Origin: Bradyrhizobium sp. MOS003
GTDB lineage: Bacteria > Pseudomonadota > Alphaproteobacteria > Rhizobiales > Xanthobacteraceae
Assembly: GCF_003020125.1 (NCBI RefSeq)
Contig: NZ_PYFW01000011.1
Coordinates: forward strand, 62,001-126,000
Length of the DNA stretch: 64,000 nt
Reading direction: 5' to 3'
Shown: positions 9,298 through 18,282 of the stretch, piece by piece
How positions within the stretch are numbered: the first letter of the stretch is position 1
Layout: each line of letters starts with the position of its first letter
Translations under genes and position numbers: made by a program
The notes under the pieces: model-generated
What the model saw: only the letters and a program-made list of their open reading frames with translations
The model's database searches: none
Told to the model about the DNA's origin: nothing

Positions 9298-10089
9298 TCA
9301 CTTTCCGATGGCGGGAAGACATAGCGGGCGCTTGCCCTTGCCGATGAAGTCGAGAATTTCGGCGATCGCAGGATCTTCGCCCGCGAGCGGCCTCGATGCC
9401 TCCAGCCGCTCGGCGAAGGTACCGGGGCCATGGAAGAGTTTCTGATAGAACCCGCGCACCGTCGCCAGCCGCTGCTTGGTGAACTTGCGCCGCTTCATGC
9501 CGATGATGTTGAGGCCTTCCAGCGCCGCATACTGGCCGTTGACCAGCCCGAACGGAATGATGTCGTCGCGCACGCCGCAGACGCCGCCGACCATGACCTG
9601 CGGCCCGATGCGGGTAAACTGGTGCACCGCGGACAGGCCGCCGATGAAGACGAAGTCACCGATCTCGGCGTGACCGCCGAGCGTCGCCGAGGTCGCGAAG
9701 ATCACGTCATTGCCGACATGGCAGTCATGGCCGACATGGCTGCAGTTCATGAAATAGCCGCGGTCGCCGACCGTGGTGATGCCGCCGCCGGCGACGGTGC
9801 CGGCATTCATGGTCACGGATTCCCGGATGGTGCAGCCCGAGCCGATGGTGAGCCTGGTCAGCTCGCCCCGATAGGACAGCGACTGCGGCGGCGTGCCGAG
9901 CGAGGCAAAGGGGTAGATGGTGCTATCGTCGCCGATGATGGTGTGCGCCGTGATGTGCACATGACCGATCAGCTTGCAGTTCTTGCCGATCACGACGTGG
10001 GGGCCGATGATGCAGAAGGGCCCGATCTCGGTGCCCTCGCCGATCACGGCGCCGTCCTCGACCCGCGCGGTAGGATCAATCTTACTCAT
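9298..10089 (-). CDS. lpxA: UDP-N-acetylglucosamine acyltransferase
   Basis: First enzyme of lipid A synthesis, which transfers the 3-hydroxyacyl chain from acyl-ACP to UDP-GlcNAc. The 263 residues begin with a left-handed parallel beta-helix made of hexapeptide repeats (V-I-G-E-G-T style) and finish with a helical C-terminal domain. The catalytic His region is GGHAEIGD...HQFTRIG. It starts at ATG 10089 (a TTG lies one codon upstream). Unlike in many proteobacteria, it is not directly joined to fabZ: a gene on the opposite strand lies between. Confidence 0.96.
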   Translation of the reverse strand: MSKIDPTARVEDGAVIGEGTEIGPFCIIGPHVVIGKNCKLIGHVHITAHTIIGDDSTIYPFASLGTPPQSLSYRGELTRLTIGSGCTIRESVTMNAGTVAGGGITTVGDRGYFMNCSHVGHDCHVGNDVIFATSATLGGHAEIGDFVFIGGLSAVHQFTRIGPQVMVGGVCGVRDDIIPFGLVNGQYAALEGLNIIGMKRRKFTKQRLATVRGFYQKLFHGPGTFAERLEASRPLAGEDPAIAEILDFIGKGKRPLCLPAIGK

Positions 10090-10106
10090 CAAGCAATCTG
10101 ACTCAT
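10089..10106 (-). other. Possible five-codon upstream ORF coupled to lpxA
   Basis: On the minus strand an ATG at 10106 opens a frame encoding MSQIA whose TGA shares its A with the ATG of lpxA at 10089. The bases around the two ATGs are a near duplication (CTTGATGAGT twice, 17 bases apart). This could be a translational-coupling leader or just an accidental local duplication that makes the true start ambiguous. Confidence 0.3.
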
Positions 10107-10260
10107 CAAGAAGGTCTGATTAGGTGTTGAAGTCGCTCAACTTTCCGGTGGTTAGCGCGACTATGCCCAATCTGTCCAGTGACGTATCATCTCGGCGTGT
10201 TTCGGGCACCGGATGAGCCGGCCCGTCGCAGCACCTCAACGCGTTGATGTGGAGCTAGAA

Positions 10261-10629
10261 GTGATCGTGGTCAGGGCCCTGGCAATCCTGCTCGCACAGC
10301 TCGTGACCGCGCCGATCGTGTCCGAGACGGTCGAGACCGCCGACCATCGCCTCATCGATCTCAAGACCTTCGAATGCCGCGACATCACCCGCAGCACGGT
10401 GCTGCAGCGGGTCTGTTACGACCCCGCGCAGCAACACCTCATCGTCGCGGCGAACGGCGCCTATGACCGCTATTGCGGCGTGACGGCGAACACTGTCGAG
10501 CGCCTCCTGGGGGCCCCGTCGATGGGCCAGTTCTTCAACCAGAATATCAAGCGCGATGTCACGGCGGGCCGCTACGCCTGCCCCGGTCGCAACGCGTACC
10601 GCGCGCAAGGGCGCGTCCTGCGCAGCTGA
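10261..10629 (+). CDS. Secreted KTSC-domain protein
   Basis: Protein of 122 residues from GTG 10261, which has a GGAG Shine-Dalgarno about 5 bases upstream; ATG 10213 would give 138. Residues ~1-20 (VRALAILLAQLVTAP) look like a signal peptide. The remainder matches the KTSC domain pattern (Lys-tRNA-synthetase C-terminal-like): LQRVCYDPAQQHLIVAANG, a YDRYCGV core and GQFFNQNIKRD at the end. An exported KTSC domain suggests a non-tRNA role; none is known to me. It sits on the + strand inside the otherwise minus-strand lipid A block, divergent from lpxA and convergent with fabZ. Confidence 0.7.
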   Translation: MIVVRALAILLAQLVTAPIVSETVETADHRLIDLKTFECRDITRSTVLQRVCYDPAQQHLIVAANGAYDRYCGVTANTVERLLGAPSMGQFFNQNIKRDVTAGRYACPGRNAYRAQGRVLRS

Positions 10630-10661
10630 TCTCGCCCGGGGCCCCATCGCTCGTAGGCGCT

Positions 10662-11123
10662 TCAGTCCGTCAGCATGGCGCCGACGTCGGCTTCCGCAAC
10701 GACCTGGCCGTTGACCTTGGCGTCGCCGTGAAACCACCACATCGCCTTGCGGCGGCCGATCGAACGCATGTGATATTCGATGGTGTCGCCGGGCAGCACC
10801 GGCTTGCGGAACTTGCACTTGTCGATGGTGAGGAAATACACCGCGCGCGGCTTCTCCGTGCCCTCGACCGAAGTGATGCCGATCACGCCGGCGGTCTGCG
10901 CCATCGCTTCGATCATCATCACGCCGGGATAGACCGGGCGCTCCGGGAAATGCCCCTGGAAGGCCGGCTCGTTGAAGGTGACGTTCTTGATGCCGATGCC
11001 GCTGTAGTCGGCCCGGATGTTGATCACGCGGTCGATCAGCAACATCGGAAAGCGGTGAGGCAAAGTTCGGAGGATCGCATTGATATCCACCAGCTCGAAC
11101 TTGATGGGTGATTCCGCCGTCAT
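10662..11123 (-). CDS. fabZ: 3-hydroxyacyl-ACP dehydratase FabZ
   Basis: Hot-dog-fold dehydratase of 153 residues that converts 3-hydroxyacyl-ACP to trans-2-enoyl-ACP in fatty acid elongation. The catalytic His is in LPHRFPMLLIDR and the catalytic Glu in GHFPERPVYPGVMMIEAMAQ. ATG 11123 overlaps the stop of lpxD (ATGA at 11120-11123), so the two are translationally coupled. Its place next to lpxD links fatty acid supply to lipid A synthesis. Confidence 0.96.
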   Translation of the reverse strand: MTAESPIKFELVDINAILRTLPHRFPMLLIDRVINIRADYSGIGIKNVTFNEPAFQGHFPERPVYPGVMMIEAMAQTAGVIGITSVEGTEKPRAVYFLTIDKCKFRKPVLPGDTIEYHMRSIGRRKAMWWFHGDAKVNGQVVAEADVGAMLTD

Positions 11124-12187
11124 TCCCGTCCCTCGTTCTTCGGATCGGCCTTGCTGTCGCGTACCAGGCGCTCCACCGCGATAATTTCCTTGAACCATTG
11201 CTTGGTCGGTTTGGCAAAAAAGCCACCCCAGCGGCCGCCCGGCGGGATGTCGTCCTTGACGCCGCTCATCGCGGTGACCTGGGCCCCGTCGCCGATCTTG
11301 AGGTGATTGTTGATGCCGACCTTTGCTCCCAGCGCCACGTTGTCGCCGATCGTCAGACTGCCCGCGAGCCCGATCTGGGCCGCCAGCAGGCAATGCCGGC
11401 CGATCGTGACATTGTGGCCAATCTGGACCTGATTGTCGATTTTCGTGCCCTCGCCGATCACGGTGTCGCGCAAGCTGCCACGGTCGATGGTGGTCCCGGC
11501 GCCGACCTCGACATCGTTCTGGATCAGCACCCGCCCGGTCTGGGGCACCTTCAGATGGCCCTCGGGGCCGAAGAAGATGAAGCCATAGCCGTCCTGGCCG
11601 ATCGAACAGCCGGGATGGATCAGCACGTTGTTGCCGATCAGGGCGCACTGGATCGCGGTGCGCGCGCCGACATTGCAGTCCCGGCCGATCTTGACGCCGG
11701 GCCCGATCACCGCCCCGACGCCGACCACCGTGCCGCTGCCGATCTCGACATCCGGGCCGATCACGGCGAGGGGATCGACGATGACGCCGTCCTCGAGCCG
11801 GGCCGAGGGATCGATGATCGCCGACGGCGCGATGCCGTCATTGCCGACCCAGGATTGGGGCCTTAGCGCTTCGCCGTGCCATTCCCGCGCGATCCTGACG
11901 AAGGCCCGGAACGGCTGCGCCACCCGCAGCACGGCCACATGCGCCGGCACCTGAGCCTCGAAGCGCGGGCTCACCAGGCAAGCGCCGGCCTGGGTCGCCT
12001 TGAGCTCATCGGCGTATTTGAGATTGTCGAAGAACGCCAGATGCATCGGGCCCGCTTCGTCGAGCGAAGCGAGGCCCGTGATGATGTGGCCGCCCCTGGC
12101 GGGATCGACCAGTTGCGCCTTGGTCAGCGTGGCAATGTCAGCCAGCGTCGAGGCAGGCGGCTTTGTGAAGAAGGTCGGCTGCGCCAT
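11120..12187 (-). CDS. lpxD: UDP-3-O-acylglucosamine N-acyltransferase
   Basis: Third acyl-transfer enzyme of lipid A synthesis (355 residues), which adds the N-linked hydroxyacyl chain. It has an N-terminal uridine-binding domain (~res. 1-100), then a long left-handed beta-helix of hexapeptide repeats, with the catalytic His in QIGHNVTIGRHC. The start MAQPTFF at 12187 is preferred; the longer frame from 12259 adds an atypical extension. It lies downstream of bamA and overlaps fabZ by four bases. Confidence 0.95.
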   Translation of the reverse strand: MAQPTFFTKPPASTLADIATLTKAQLVDPARGGHIITGLASLDEAGPMHLAFFDNLKYADELKATQAGACLVSPRFEAQVPAHVAVLRVAQPFRAFVRIAREWHGEALRPQSWVGNDGIAPSAIIDPSARLEDGVIVDPLAVIGPDVEIGSGTVVGVGAVIGPGVKIGRDCNVGARTAIQCALIGNNVLIHPGCSIGQDGYGFIFFGPEGHLKVPQTGRVLIQNDVEVGAGTTIDRGSLRDTVIGEGTKIDNQVQIGHNVTIGRHCLLAAQIGLAGSLTIGDNVALGAKVGINNHLKIGDGAQVTAMSGVKDDIPPGGRWGGFFAKPTKQWFKEIIAVERLVRDSKADPKNEGRE

Positions 12188-12312
12188 TCCACCCCGTCGC
12201 GGTCCGGCTTCGGCATGAAGCGGTCGAGCCGCATCATGCTCCATCTCTTGGATTGGCACGATCCCTTTCGGAAACCGGCTCCAGTGATCCGGATCGTGCC
12301 GTGCTGATCGAA

Positions 12313-14838
12313 TTAGAACGAGGTGCCGCCGCCGAACCGGAACTCCTGCGTGCGATCGTATTTGCCCTTGCTGAGCGGCACGGCGTAGTCGAAGCGCAGC
12401 GGACCAAACGGCGACTGCCAGATCAGACCGACACCGACCGACGAGCGGATCACTTTGCTGTCGTCATACACGAGGCCAGTACAGGTCCCGGTGGACGACG
12501 GATTGATCGTCGACGGGATACAGCCCGGCACATTGACTTCGTTGGTCGCGGTCCAGCTCGTCGGGCCCTTATAATCGTAGAGGCCGCCGGCATCGGCATA
12601 GACCGCACCCTTCAGACCCACTTCCTTCGGCAAGAACCAGAACGGCATCTGCAGTTCGAGCGAAGCACCCCAGTATTTGGTGCCGCCGAGCGCGTCCTGC
12701 GTACCGAACGGGTTCAAATCGCGCGGGCCGATGCCGTTCGGGGCGAAGCCGCGGACGAGGTTCGAACCCATCTGGAAGTGATCGAGCATGCGCAGATCGC
12801 TGCCGATCTTGTTCAGCATGCCGCTCTGCAAGCGGACCAGGCCGACGATGTCGGACACCAGCGGAGTGTAGTACTTCGCATCGATGACCGACTTCAGGTA
12901 GGACACGTCGCCGCCGACGCCGGCGAAATCCTGGCGGAAGTCGACGAGCAGACCGTCGGACGGGTTCTTGTTGTTGTCCAGCGTGTTGTAGGTGAGCGTA
13001 TAGCCGAGCGCCGAGGTCAGCGTCTTGCCGTTCGCCAGTTCCTTGCGCACCGGCAGCGAGGCTTCGCCATCGCTGTAGCAACCGAGGCCGTTGGTGGATC
13101 CCGCCAGAGGAATACCGGTGGCCGCGGAGAACGCCGGGCTCGGGTTGAACGCTGCGGAAAGCGGGTCGTTGTTACAGTTCGCCAGGTAGGACGGCAGCGT
13201 GATTTCCTGCTGGTAGACCGAGTAGCGCAGCTGCAGCGACAGATCTTCACGCAGGGAGAAACCGAGGCGCGGCGAGAAGCCGAGCGTCTTGGTGCCGTAG
13301 GAGATGTAGCTGTTGGACAGCTGCTGGCGCTGATAGAGGTCGAGGCCGAGCGCGACGCGGTAGTCGAGCAGGTATGGCTCGACGAACGACAGCGAGTAGC
13401 CGCGTGCATATTGGCCATAGGTCACCGACGCCTTGGCGAACAGACCGCGGCCGAGCAGGTTGCGCTCGGAGACCGAGACTTCGGCCAGCGCGCCGTCGGT
13501 GGTGGAGTAACCGCCCGAGATCGAGAAGTCGCCGGTCGATTTCTCTTCCATGTCGACGATCAGGACCACGCGATCGCTCGACGAGCCGGGCTCGGTTGTG
13601 ATCTTGACGCTCTTGAAGTAGTCGAGGTTCTTCAGGCGCCGCTCGGCACGGTCGACCAGGGCGCGGTTGTAGGCATCACCCTCGGAGATGTCGAACTCGC
13701 GGCGGATCACGTAGTCGCGGGTACGCGTGTTGCCGCGCAGGTTGATGCGCTCGATATAAGTGCGCGGACCTTCGTCGATGTTGAACACGACGGAGACGGT
13801 GTGCGCCTCGAAATTGCGGTCGCCGCCGGGCCGGACCACGGCAAAGGCATAGCCGCGGCGCGAGGCCTCGATCTGCATCTCCTCGACCGACTTCTCGACC
13901 GATTCGACGTTGTAGAGCGAGCCGACATTGACGCGCGAATAGGCGCGCAACGTGGTGGGGTCGAAGTTCGGAATGCTGGAGCGGAAGTCGAGCGCACCGA
14001 CGCGGTACTGAGACCCTTCCTCGATCTTGAAGGTGACGTTGAAGCCCTTCTTCTCCGGATCGTATTCGGTCAGCGCGGCCACCACCTGGACGTCGGCGTA
14101 ACCGTTCTTGAGATAGAAGCGGCGGATCAGGTCGCGGTCGGCTTCGACGCGGTCGGGATCATAGATGTCACCGCTGGCCAGGAAGCTCAGCAGGTTCGAT
14201 TCGCGGGTCTTGATGACGTCCCTGAGGCGGTAGGACGAGAAGGCGTTGTTGCCGACGAACTCGATCGACTTGACGCCGGTCTTGGCGCCCTCCTCAACCG
14301 TGAAGATGAGATCGACACGGTTGTTCGGCTGCTCGATGACCTCGGGCGTGACGCGCACGTCGTAGCGGCCTGAGCGGCGATAGATTTCAGCGATTCGCAG
14401 CGTGTCGGACTGCACCATGGCGCGGGAGAAGGTGCCGCGCGCCTTGGACTGGACCTCGGTCGTGAGCTGCTCGTCCTTGATCTTCTTGTTGCCCTCGAAG
14501 GCGATCCGGCCGATCACCGGGTTTTCCACCACGGAGACGACGATCTGGCCGCCGGCGCCACGGTTGATTCTCACGTCCTGGAACAGGCCGGTCTCGATCA
14601 AGGCCTTCAGGCCGTCGTCGATGGCGCCCTGATCCAGGCGGCCGCCCGGACCCGGCTTGAAATAGGAGCGGATCGTCTCCACCTCGACCCGGCGATTTCC
14701 CTCGACGGAAATCGACTGCACGGTCTGAGCGAGCGCAGACGAAGGCACAAAAACAGCCCCGACCGGGGCAACCACCGGCGCGCCGAACATGATCAGGGTT
14801 GCGAGCAAGCCCCCCCGGAGTCGCAGTCCAAACTTCAT
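12313..14838 (-). CDS. bamA: Outer membrane protein assembly factor BamA
   Basis: Omp85 protein of 841 residues, the core of the BAM complex that folds barrels into the outer membrane. The start MKFGLRLRGG (14838) begins a signal peptide (hydrophobic ~res. 9-38, cleavage near SALAQ). Residues ~40-400 hold the POTRA domains (repeats such as SISVEGNRRVEVETIRSYF and YIERINLRGNTRTRDYVIRREF). The C-terminal half is the 16-strand barrel, with the conserved YSTTDG segment and a terminal phenylalanine typical of a barrel signal. It follows rseP by ~180 bases, the usual rseP-bamA-lpxD order. Confidence 0.96.
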   Translation of the reverse strand: MKFGLRLRGGLLATLIMFGAPVVAPVGAVFVPSSALAQTVQSISVEGNRRVEVETIRSYFKPGPGGRLDQGAIDDGLKALIETGLFQDVRINRGAGGQIVVSVVENPVIGRIAFEGNKKIKDEQLTTEVQSKARGTFSRAMVQSDTLRIAEIYRRSGRYDVRVTPEVIEQPNNRVDLIFTVEEGAKTGVKSIEFVGNNAFSSYRLRDVIKTRESNLLSFLASGDIYDPDRVEADRDLIRRFYLKNGYADVQVVAALTEYDPEKKGFNVTFKIEEGSQYRVGALDFRSSIPNFDPTTLRAYSRVNVGSLYNVESVEKSVEEMQIEASRRGYAFAVVRPGGDRNFEAHTVSVVFNIDEGPRTYIERINLRGNTRTRDYVIRREFDISEGDAYNRALVDRAERRLKNLDYFKSVKITTEPGSSSDRVVLIVDMEEKSTGDFSISGGYSTTDGALAEVSVSERNLLGRGLFAKASVTYGQYARGYSLSFVEPYLLDYRVALGLDLYQRQQLSNSYISYGTKTLGFSPRLGFSLREDLSLQLRYSVYQQEITLPSYLANCNNDPLSAAFNPSPAFSAATGIPLAGSTNGLGCYSDGEASLPVRKELANGKTLTSALGYTLTYNTLDNNKNPSDGLLVDFRQDFAGVGGDVSYLKSVIDAKYYTPLVSDIVGLVRLQSGMLNKIGSDLRMLDHFQMGSNLVRGFAPNGIGPRDLNPFGTQDALGGTKYWGASLELQMPFWFLPKEVGLKGAVYADAGGLYDYKGPTSWTATNEVNVPGCIPSTINPSSTGTCTGLVYDDSKVIRSSVGVGLIWQSPFGPLRFDYAVPLSKGKYDRTQEFRFGGGTSF

Positions 14839-15015
14839 CGCGCAACGCGCCCTTATCATTCCGAGCCAGACCCAACCCCAACGCCGGTCCGGAGATTCCC
14901 CAAGTTCAGGGCCGCTTGTAGCCAATTTCACCGACGCCGCAAACGGCCGAAAGCGTCGTAATTTCAATTTCATTCCAAGACGTTGCTCATCAGCAACGCC
15001 ACAAAAAAGCCGCCA

Positions 15016-16167
15016 TCAAGATGCGGCCATCCGCAGGATGTCGTTGTAGGTCGCAAACACCATCAGCATCAGCACCAGGCCGAGCCCGATTCGGAAACCC
15101 ATCTCTTGGGTCCGCTCGGACAGCGGCCGGCCGCGGACGACCTCCGCCGCATAGAACATCAGATGGCCGCCATCGAGCAGCGGGATCGGGAACAGGTTCA
15201 GCAGGCCGATCGACACCGACAGCACTGCGCACAAATTGATCACGAACTGGAACCCGGCGCTGGCCGCCTGCCCCGACATCTTCGCGATGCCCAGGACGCC
15301 GCTGACCTCGTTGGGGTTGCCTTGCCCCACGAAGAGCGAGCCCAGGAACTTGAAGGTGCTGGTGATGATGAACCAGACCTGCTCGACCCCGATCTTGAGC
15401 GCTTCGCCAACGCCCACAGGGGCCGTCGAGGCCTCGCCGGCCTGCGCCTTGTGCTCGATCCCGAGCACGCCGAGGCGATGGCTGTTGCCGAACGGATCCT
15501 TGCGCTCGAGCAGCGCCGGGGTTGCGGTCAGCGAGACGATGGTGCCGTCCCGCTTGACCTGGAAGGCAAGCGCCGAACCCGCATTCATAGCAACGATTCG
15601 CTGCATGTCGGCAAAGCTCTCGATCGGCTTGCCGTCGATCTGGACGACGACGTCCCCGATCTTGAAGCCGGCCGCAGCCGCAGCGCCATCGGCGACAACA
15701 CCATCGACGCGCGCGATCGTGCTCGGCTTGCCGTAATACAGTGCCATTCCCGCGAAAATCAGCGCGCCCAGGATGAAATTGGCGATCGGTCCGGCCGCGA
15801 CGATGGCGGCGCGCGGGCCGACCTTCTTGTGGTGGAAGCTGCCGGCGCGCTCCTCGGCCGTCATGGCCGAGAGCGTCTGGGCCGAGGGGGTCGAGGCCTC
15901 GCTCTCGTCGCCGAAAAACTTGACGTAGCCGCCGAGCGGGATGGCCGAGATCTTCCAGCGGGTGCCGTGGCGGTCGTTGAAACCGACCAGCTCAGGTCCG
16001 AAACCGAGCGAGAAGGTCAACACGCGCACGCCCGCCCAGCGAGCGACCAGGAAATGGCCGAGCTCATGGAAGAACACGACGATGGTCAGGACGAACAGGA
16101 AGGGAACCACGTAACCGAGGAGCCCATGGCTCAACGTATTGAAACTATGGACGAAAAAGTCGATCAT
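15016..16167 (-). CDS. rseP: Site-2 zinc metalloprotease RseP
   Basis: Intramembrane zinc protease of 383 residues that cleaves anti-sigma factors and remnant signal peptides. The first membrane helix carries the zinc motif HELGH (VVFFHELGHFLVARW); the third ligand region is the later NLFPIPLLDGGH motif (N-x2-P-x4-DG). A single PDZ domain lies near residues 190-250 (DGAAAAAGFKIGDVVVQIDGKPI). Shorter than the ~450-residue E. coli protein, which has two PDZ domains. It stands between dxr and bamA, a standard arrangement. Confidence 0.95.
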   Translation of the reverse strand: MIDFFVHSFNTLSHGLLGYVVPFLFVLTIVVFFHELGHFLVARWAGVRVLTFSLGFGPELVGFNDRHGTRWKISAIPLGGYVKFFGDESEASTPSAQTLSAMTAEERAGSFHHKKVGPRAAIVAAGPIANFILGALIFAGMALYYGKPSTIARVDGVVADGAAAAAGFKIGDVVVQIDGKPIESFADMQRIVAMNAGSALAFQVKRDGTIVSLTATPALLERKDPFGNSHRLGVLGIEHKAQAGEASTAPVGVGEALKIGVEQVWFIITSTFKFLGSLFVGQGNPNEVSGVLGIAKMSGQAASAGFQFVINLCAVLSVSIGLLNLFPIPLLDGGHLMFYAAEVVRGRPLSERTQEMGFRIGLGLVLMLMVFATYNDILRMAAS

Positions 16168-16211
16168 CGAATTCCCTCATCCAGCGCCGCAAGGCCCTGG
16201 CCCCGAACCAT

Positions 16212-17435
16212 CTAGGATGCCTTTAAGGCAATTTGAGGCAATAGGGCGGCAGCTCTATTTCGAGCAACATGGTCAACAGAGATTGCATCATCGGCTGACG
16301 TCAAAGGCGCCTGGTTACCGCTGCGGATCCAATCGTCCAATGTCGCCTCCACGAGCCGGGCGATCGCGCCGAACCGGATCTTGCCAGCGATGAAGGCCGC
16401 GACCGCGACCTCGTTGGCGGCGTTGTAGACGGTGGTCGCCCCCTTCCCGGTCCGGAGCGAATCGAACGCCAGCCGGAGTCCGGGGAAGCGCTCGAAGTCA
16501 GGCGCCTCGAAGGTCAGCTGGCCGATCTTGGCGAGGTCCAGCTTGGCCGCCGGCCCTTTGATGCGATCGGGCCAGCCGAGGCAGTGTGCGATCGGGGTGC
16601 GCATGTCGGGCGCGCCGAGCTGGGCCACCACCGAGCAATCGGAAAACTCGACCATGCCGTGGATGATCGACTGCGGGTGAACCAGCACGTCGATCTCGTC
16701 CGGGCTCAGCGCGAACAGATAGGACGCCTCGATCACCTCGAGCCCCTTGTTCATCATCGACGCCGAATCGATCGTGATCTTCTGGCCCATGCTCCAGTTC
16801 GGATGCTTGAGCGCCTGCGCGAGGGTCGCCTGCTCGATGTCGGCCGGCTTCCAGGTCCGGAACGGGCCGCCCGACGCCGTGATGATGACGCGGACCAGTT
16901 CGTCGCGATTGCCCGACGCCAGCGCCTGGAACAGCGCATTGTGCTCGGAATCCGCCGGCAGGATGCAGGCGCCCGCCTTGGCCGCGCGCTGCATGAAGAA
17001 ATCACCGGCGCAGACGAGACATTCCTTGTTGGCGAGCGCGACATGCGCGCCCCGGTCGACGGCAGCCAGCGCGGGCTTCAGTCCGGCGGCGCCGCTGACG
17101 GCGGCCATCACCCAATCGGCCGGACGCGCGCCGGCTTCGATCACCGCGCTTTCGCCCGCGCCGCATTCGGTGCTGGTCCCGGCCAATGCAGCCTTGAGTT
17201 CGGCGAACTTGGAGGTGTCGGCAATCGCGACGTAACGCGCGGAGAACTCCTTCGCGAGCTTTGCCAGCGCTTCGACATTGCTGTTCGCCGTCAACGCCTC
17301 GACGCGGTAGCGCTCGGGCGAGGCGCGCAGCAGATCCATCGTGCTGTCGCCGATCGAGCCGGTGGCGCCGAGAACCGTGACGCTGCGGACGTCGGACGCA
17401 GCAAGCCTGTTGTTACGCAATGGGACCGCGCTCAT
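16212..17435 (-). CDS. dxr: 1-deoxy-D-xylulose 5-phosphate reductoisomerase
   Basis: NADPH-dependent enzyme that makes 2-C-methyl-D-erythritol 4-phosphate in the MEP isoprenoid pathway. The 407 residues show the nucleotide motif VLGATGSIGDS, the metal/substrate region LPADSEHNALFQ and the flexible-loop and C-terminal segments with MNKGLEVIEA. ATG 17435 follows the cdsA stop by 4 bases; the longer frame to 17480 would intrude into cdsA. Its neighbour uppS uses the same isoprenoid pool. Confidence 0.96.
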   Translation of the reverse strand: MSAVPLRNNRLAASDVRSVTVLGATGSIGDSTMDLLRASPERYRVEALTANSNVEALAKLAKEFSARYVAIADTSKFAELKAALAGTSTECGAGESAVIEAGARPADWVMAAVSGAAGLKPALAAVDRGAHVALANKECLVCAGDFFMQRAAKAGACILPADSEHNALFQALASGNRDELVRVIITASGGPFRTWKPADIEQATLAQALKHPNWSMGQKITIDSASMMNKGLEVIEASYLFALSPDEIDVLVHPQSIIHGMVEFSDCSVVAQLGAPDMRTPIAHCLGWPDRIKGPAAKLDLAKIGQLTFEAPDFERFPGLRLAFDSLRTGKGATTVYNAANEVAVAAFIAGKIRFGAIARLVEATLDDWIRSGNQAPLTSADDAISVDHVARNRAAALLPQIALKAS

Positions 17436-17439
17436 ACCC

Positions 17440-18282
17440 TCACCAAACCATAAGACCGCTTCCGGCGCTATGCACACCATGGCGGAGAAAGCCGATAATC
17501 CATGCCATCAGGATGGCGGCGACAAAACCGTCCAGGCGATCCATAAGCCCGCCATGGCCCGGTATTAAGTGACTGGAATCCTTGACATCGAAGCGCCGCT
17601 TCACCGCGGATTCGAACAGATCGCCCAATGCCGAGACCACCGAAAGAATGGCGCCGACGAGCAGCAATGGTGCCATCTTTCCGAACCCGCAGGCCGCAAA
17701 GCCCACTGCGACCAGGAGGCTTGCGACGAAGCCGCCCAGAGCCCCGGACCAGGTCTTTTTCGGGCTCACGCGCGGCCAGAGCTTCGGCCCGCCGATGCTG
17801 CGACCGGCAAAATAACCGCCGATATCGGTCGCCCAAACGACCAGCAGCACGAACATCAGCGCGGTGAAGCCGTTGACGAGATCCTTCCGCACCAGGATCG
17901 AGGCCAGCAGCGCCGCCGTTGCATAGGCAAAGCCCGTCGCCGCCCAAATGAACTTGCCACGCGCGATCAGCGTCACGATCGCGCCGCCGACGAGGCCGAT
18001 GATGACGGACGTCTTCAGCCCGCCAAAAGCGACGGCGGCCCCCATCATCGCGATGACGATCGTCCCTGCCCCGGTCAGCGCCGCCGAGCCCGCGCCGACC
18101 ACCGTCAGCCATTCCGCGAACAGCCCGATCGAGACCAGGGTGACGAGCAGGACCCACAGCCAGCCACCGACATAGGCGATTGCAATCGTCAGCGGCGCCA
18201 GCACCAGCGCTGCGAGGACCCGCATCACCAGATTGCTCGGGGCAGGCTTGGCGTCCGCCGGTGCGGCGTCTTGTTCGCTCAC
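17440..18282 (-). CDS. cdsA: Phosphatidate cytidylyltransferase
   Basis: Polytopic inner-membrane enzyme (280 residues, about seven hydrophobic helices) that forms CDP-diacylglycerol from phosphatidate and CTP. The C-terminal family signature is complete: SAVKRRFDVKDSSHLIPGHG followed by GLMDR, as is the upstream SPKKTWSGALGG motif. Its start overlaps the uppS stop by 4 bases and its stop is 4 bases from dxr, so the three genes are tightly coupled. Confidence 0.95.
   Translation of the reverse strand: MSEQDAAPADAKPAPSNLVMRVLAALVLAPLTIAIAYVGGWLWVLLVTLVSIGLFAEWLTVVGAGSAALTGAGTIVIAMMGAAVAFGGLKTSVIIGLVGGAIVTLIARGKFIWAATGFAYATAALLASILVRKDLVNGFTALMFVLLVVWATDIGGYFAGRSIGGPKLWPRVSPKKTWSGALGGFVASLLVAVGFAACGFGKMAPLLLVGAILSVVSALGDLFESAVKRRFDVKDSSHLIPGHGGLMDRLDGFVAAILMAWIIGFLRHGVHSAGSGLMVW

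Noticed and set aside
12253..14373. 706-codon open frame on + strand opposite bamA
   Set aside because: Antisense shadow; low-information composition and complete BamA motifs on the minus strand.
14983..16215. 410-codon open frame opposite rseP
   Set aside because: Antisense shadow of RseP, whose HELGH and PDZ motifs are intact.
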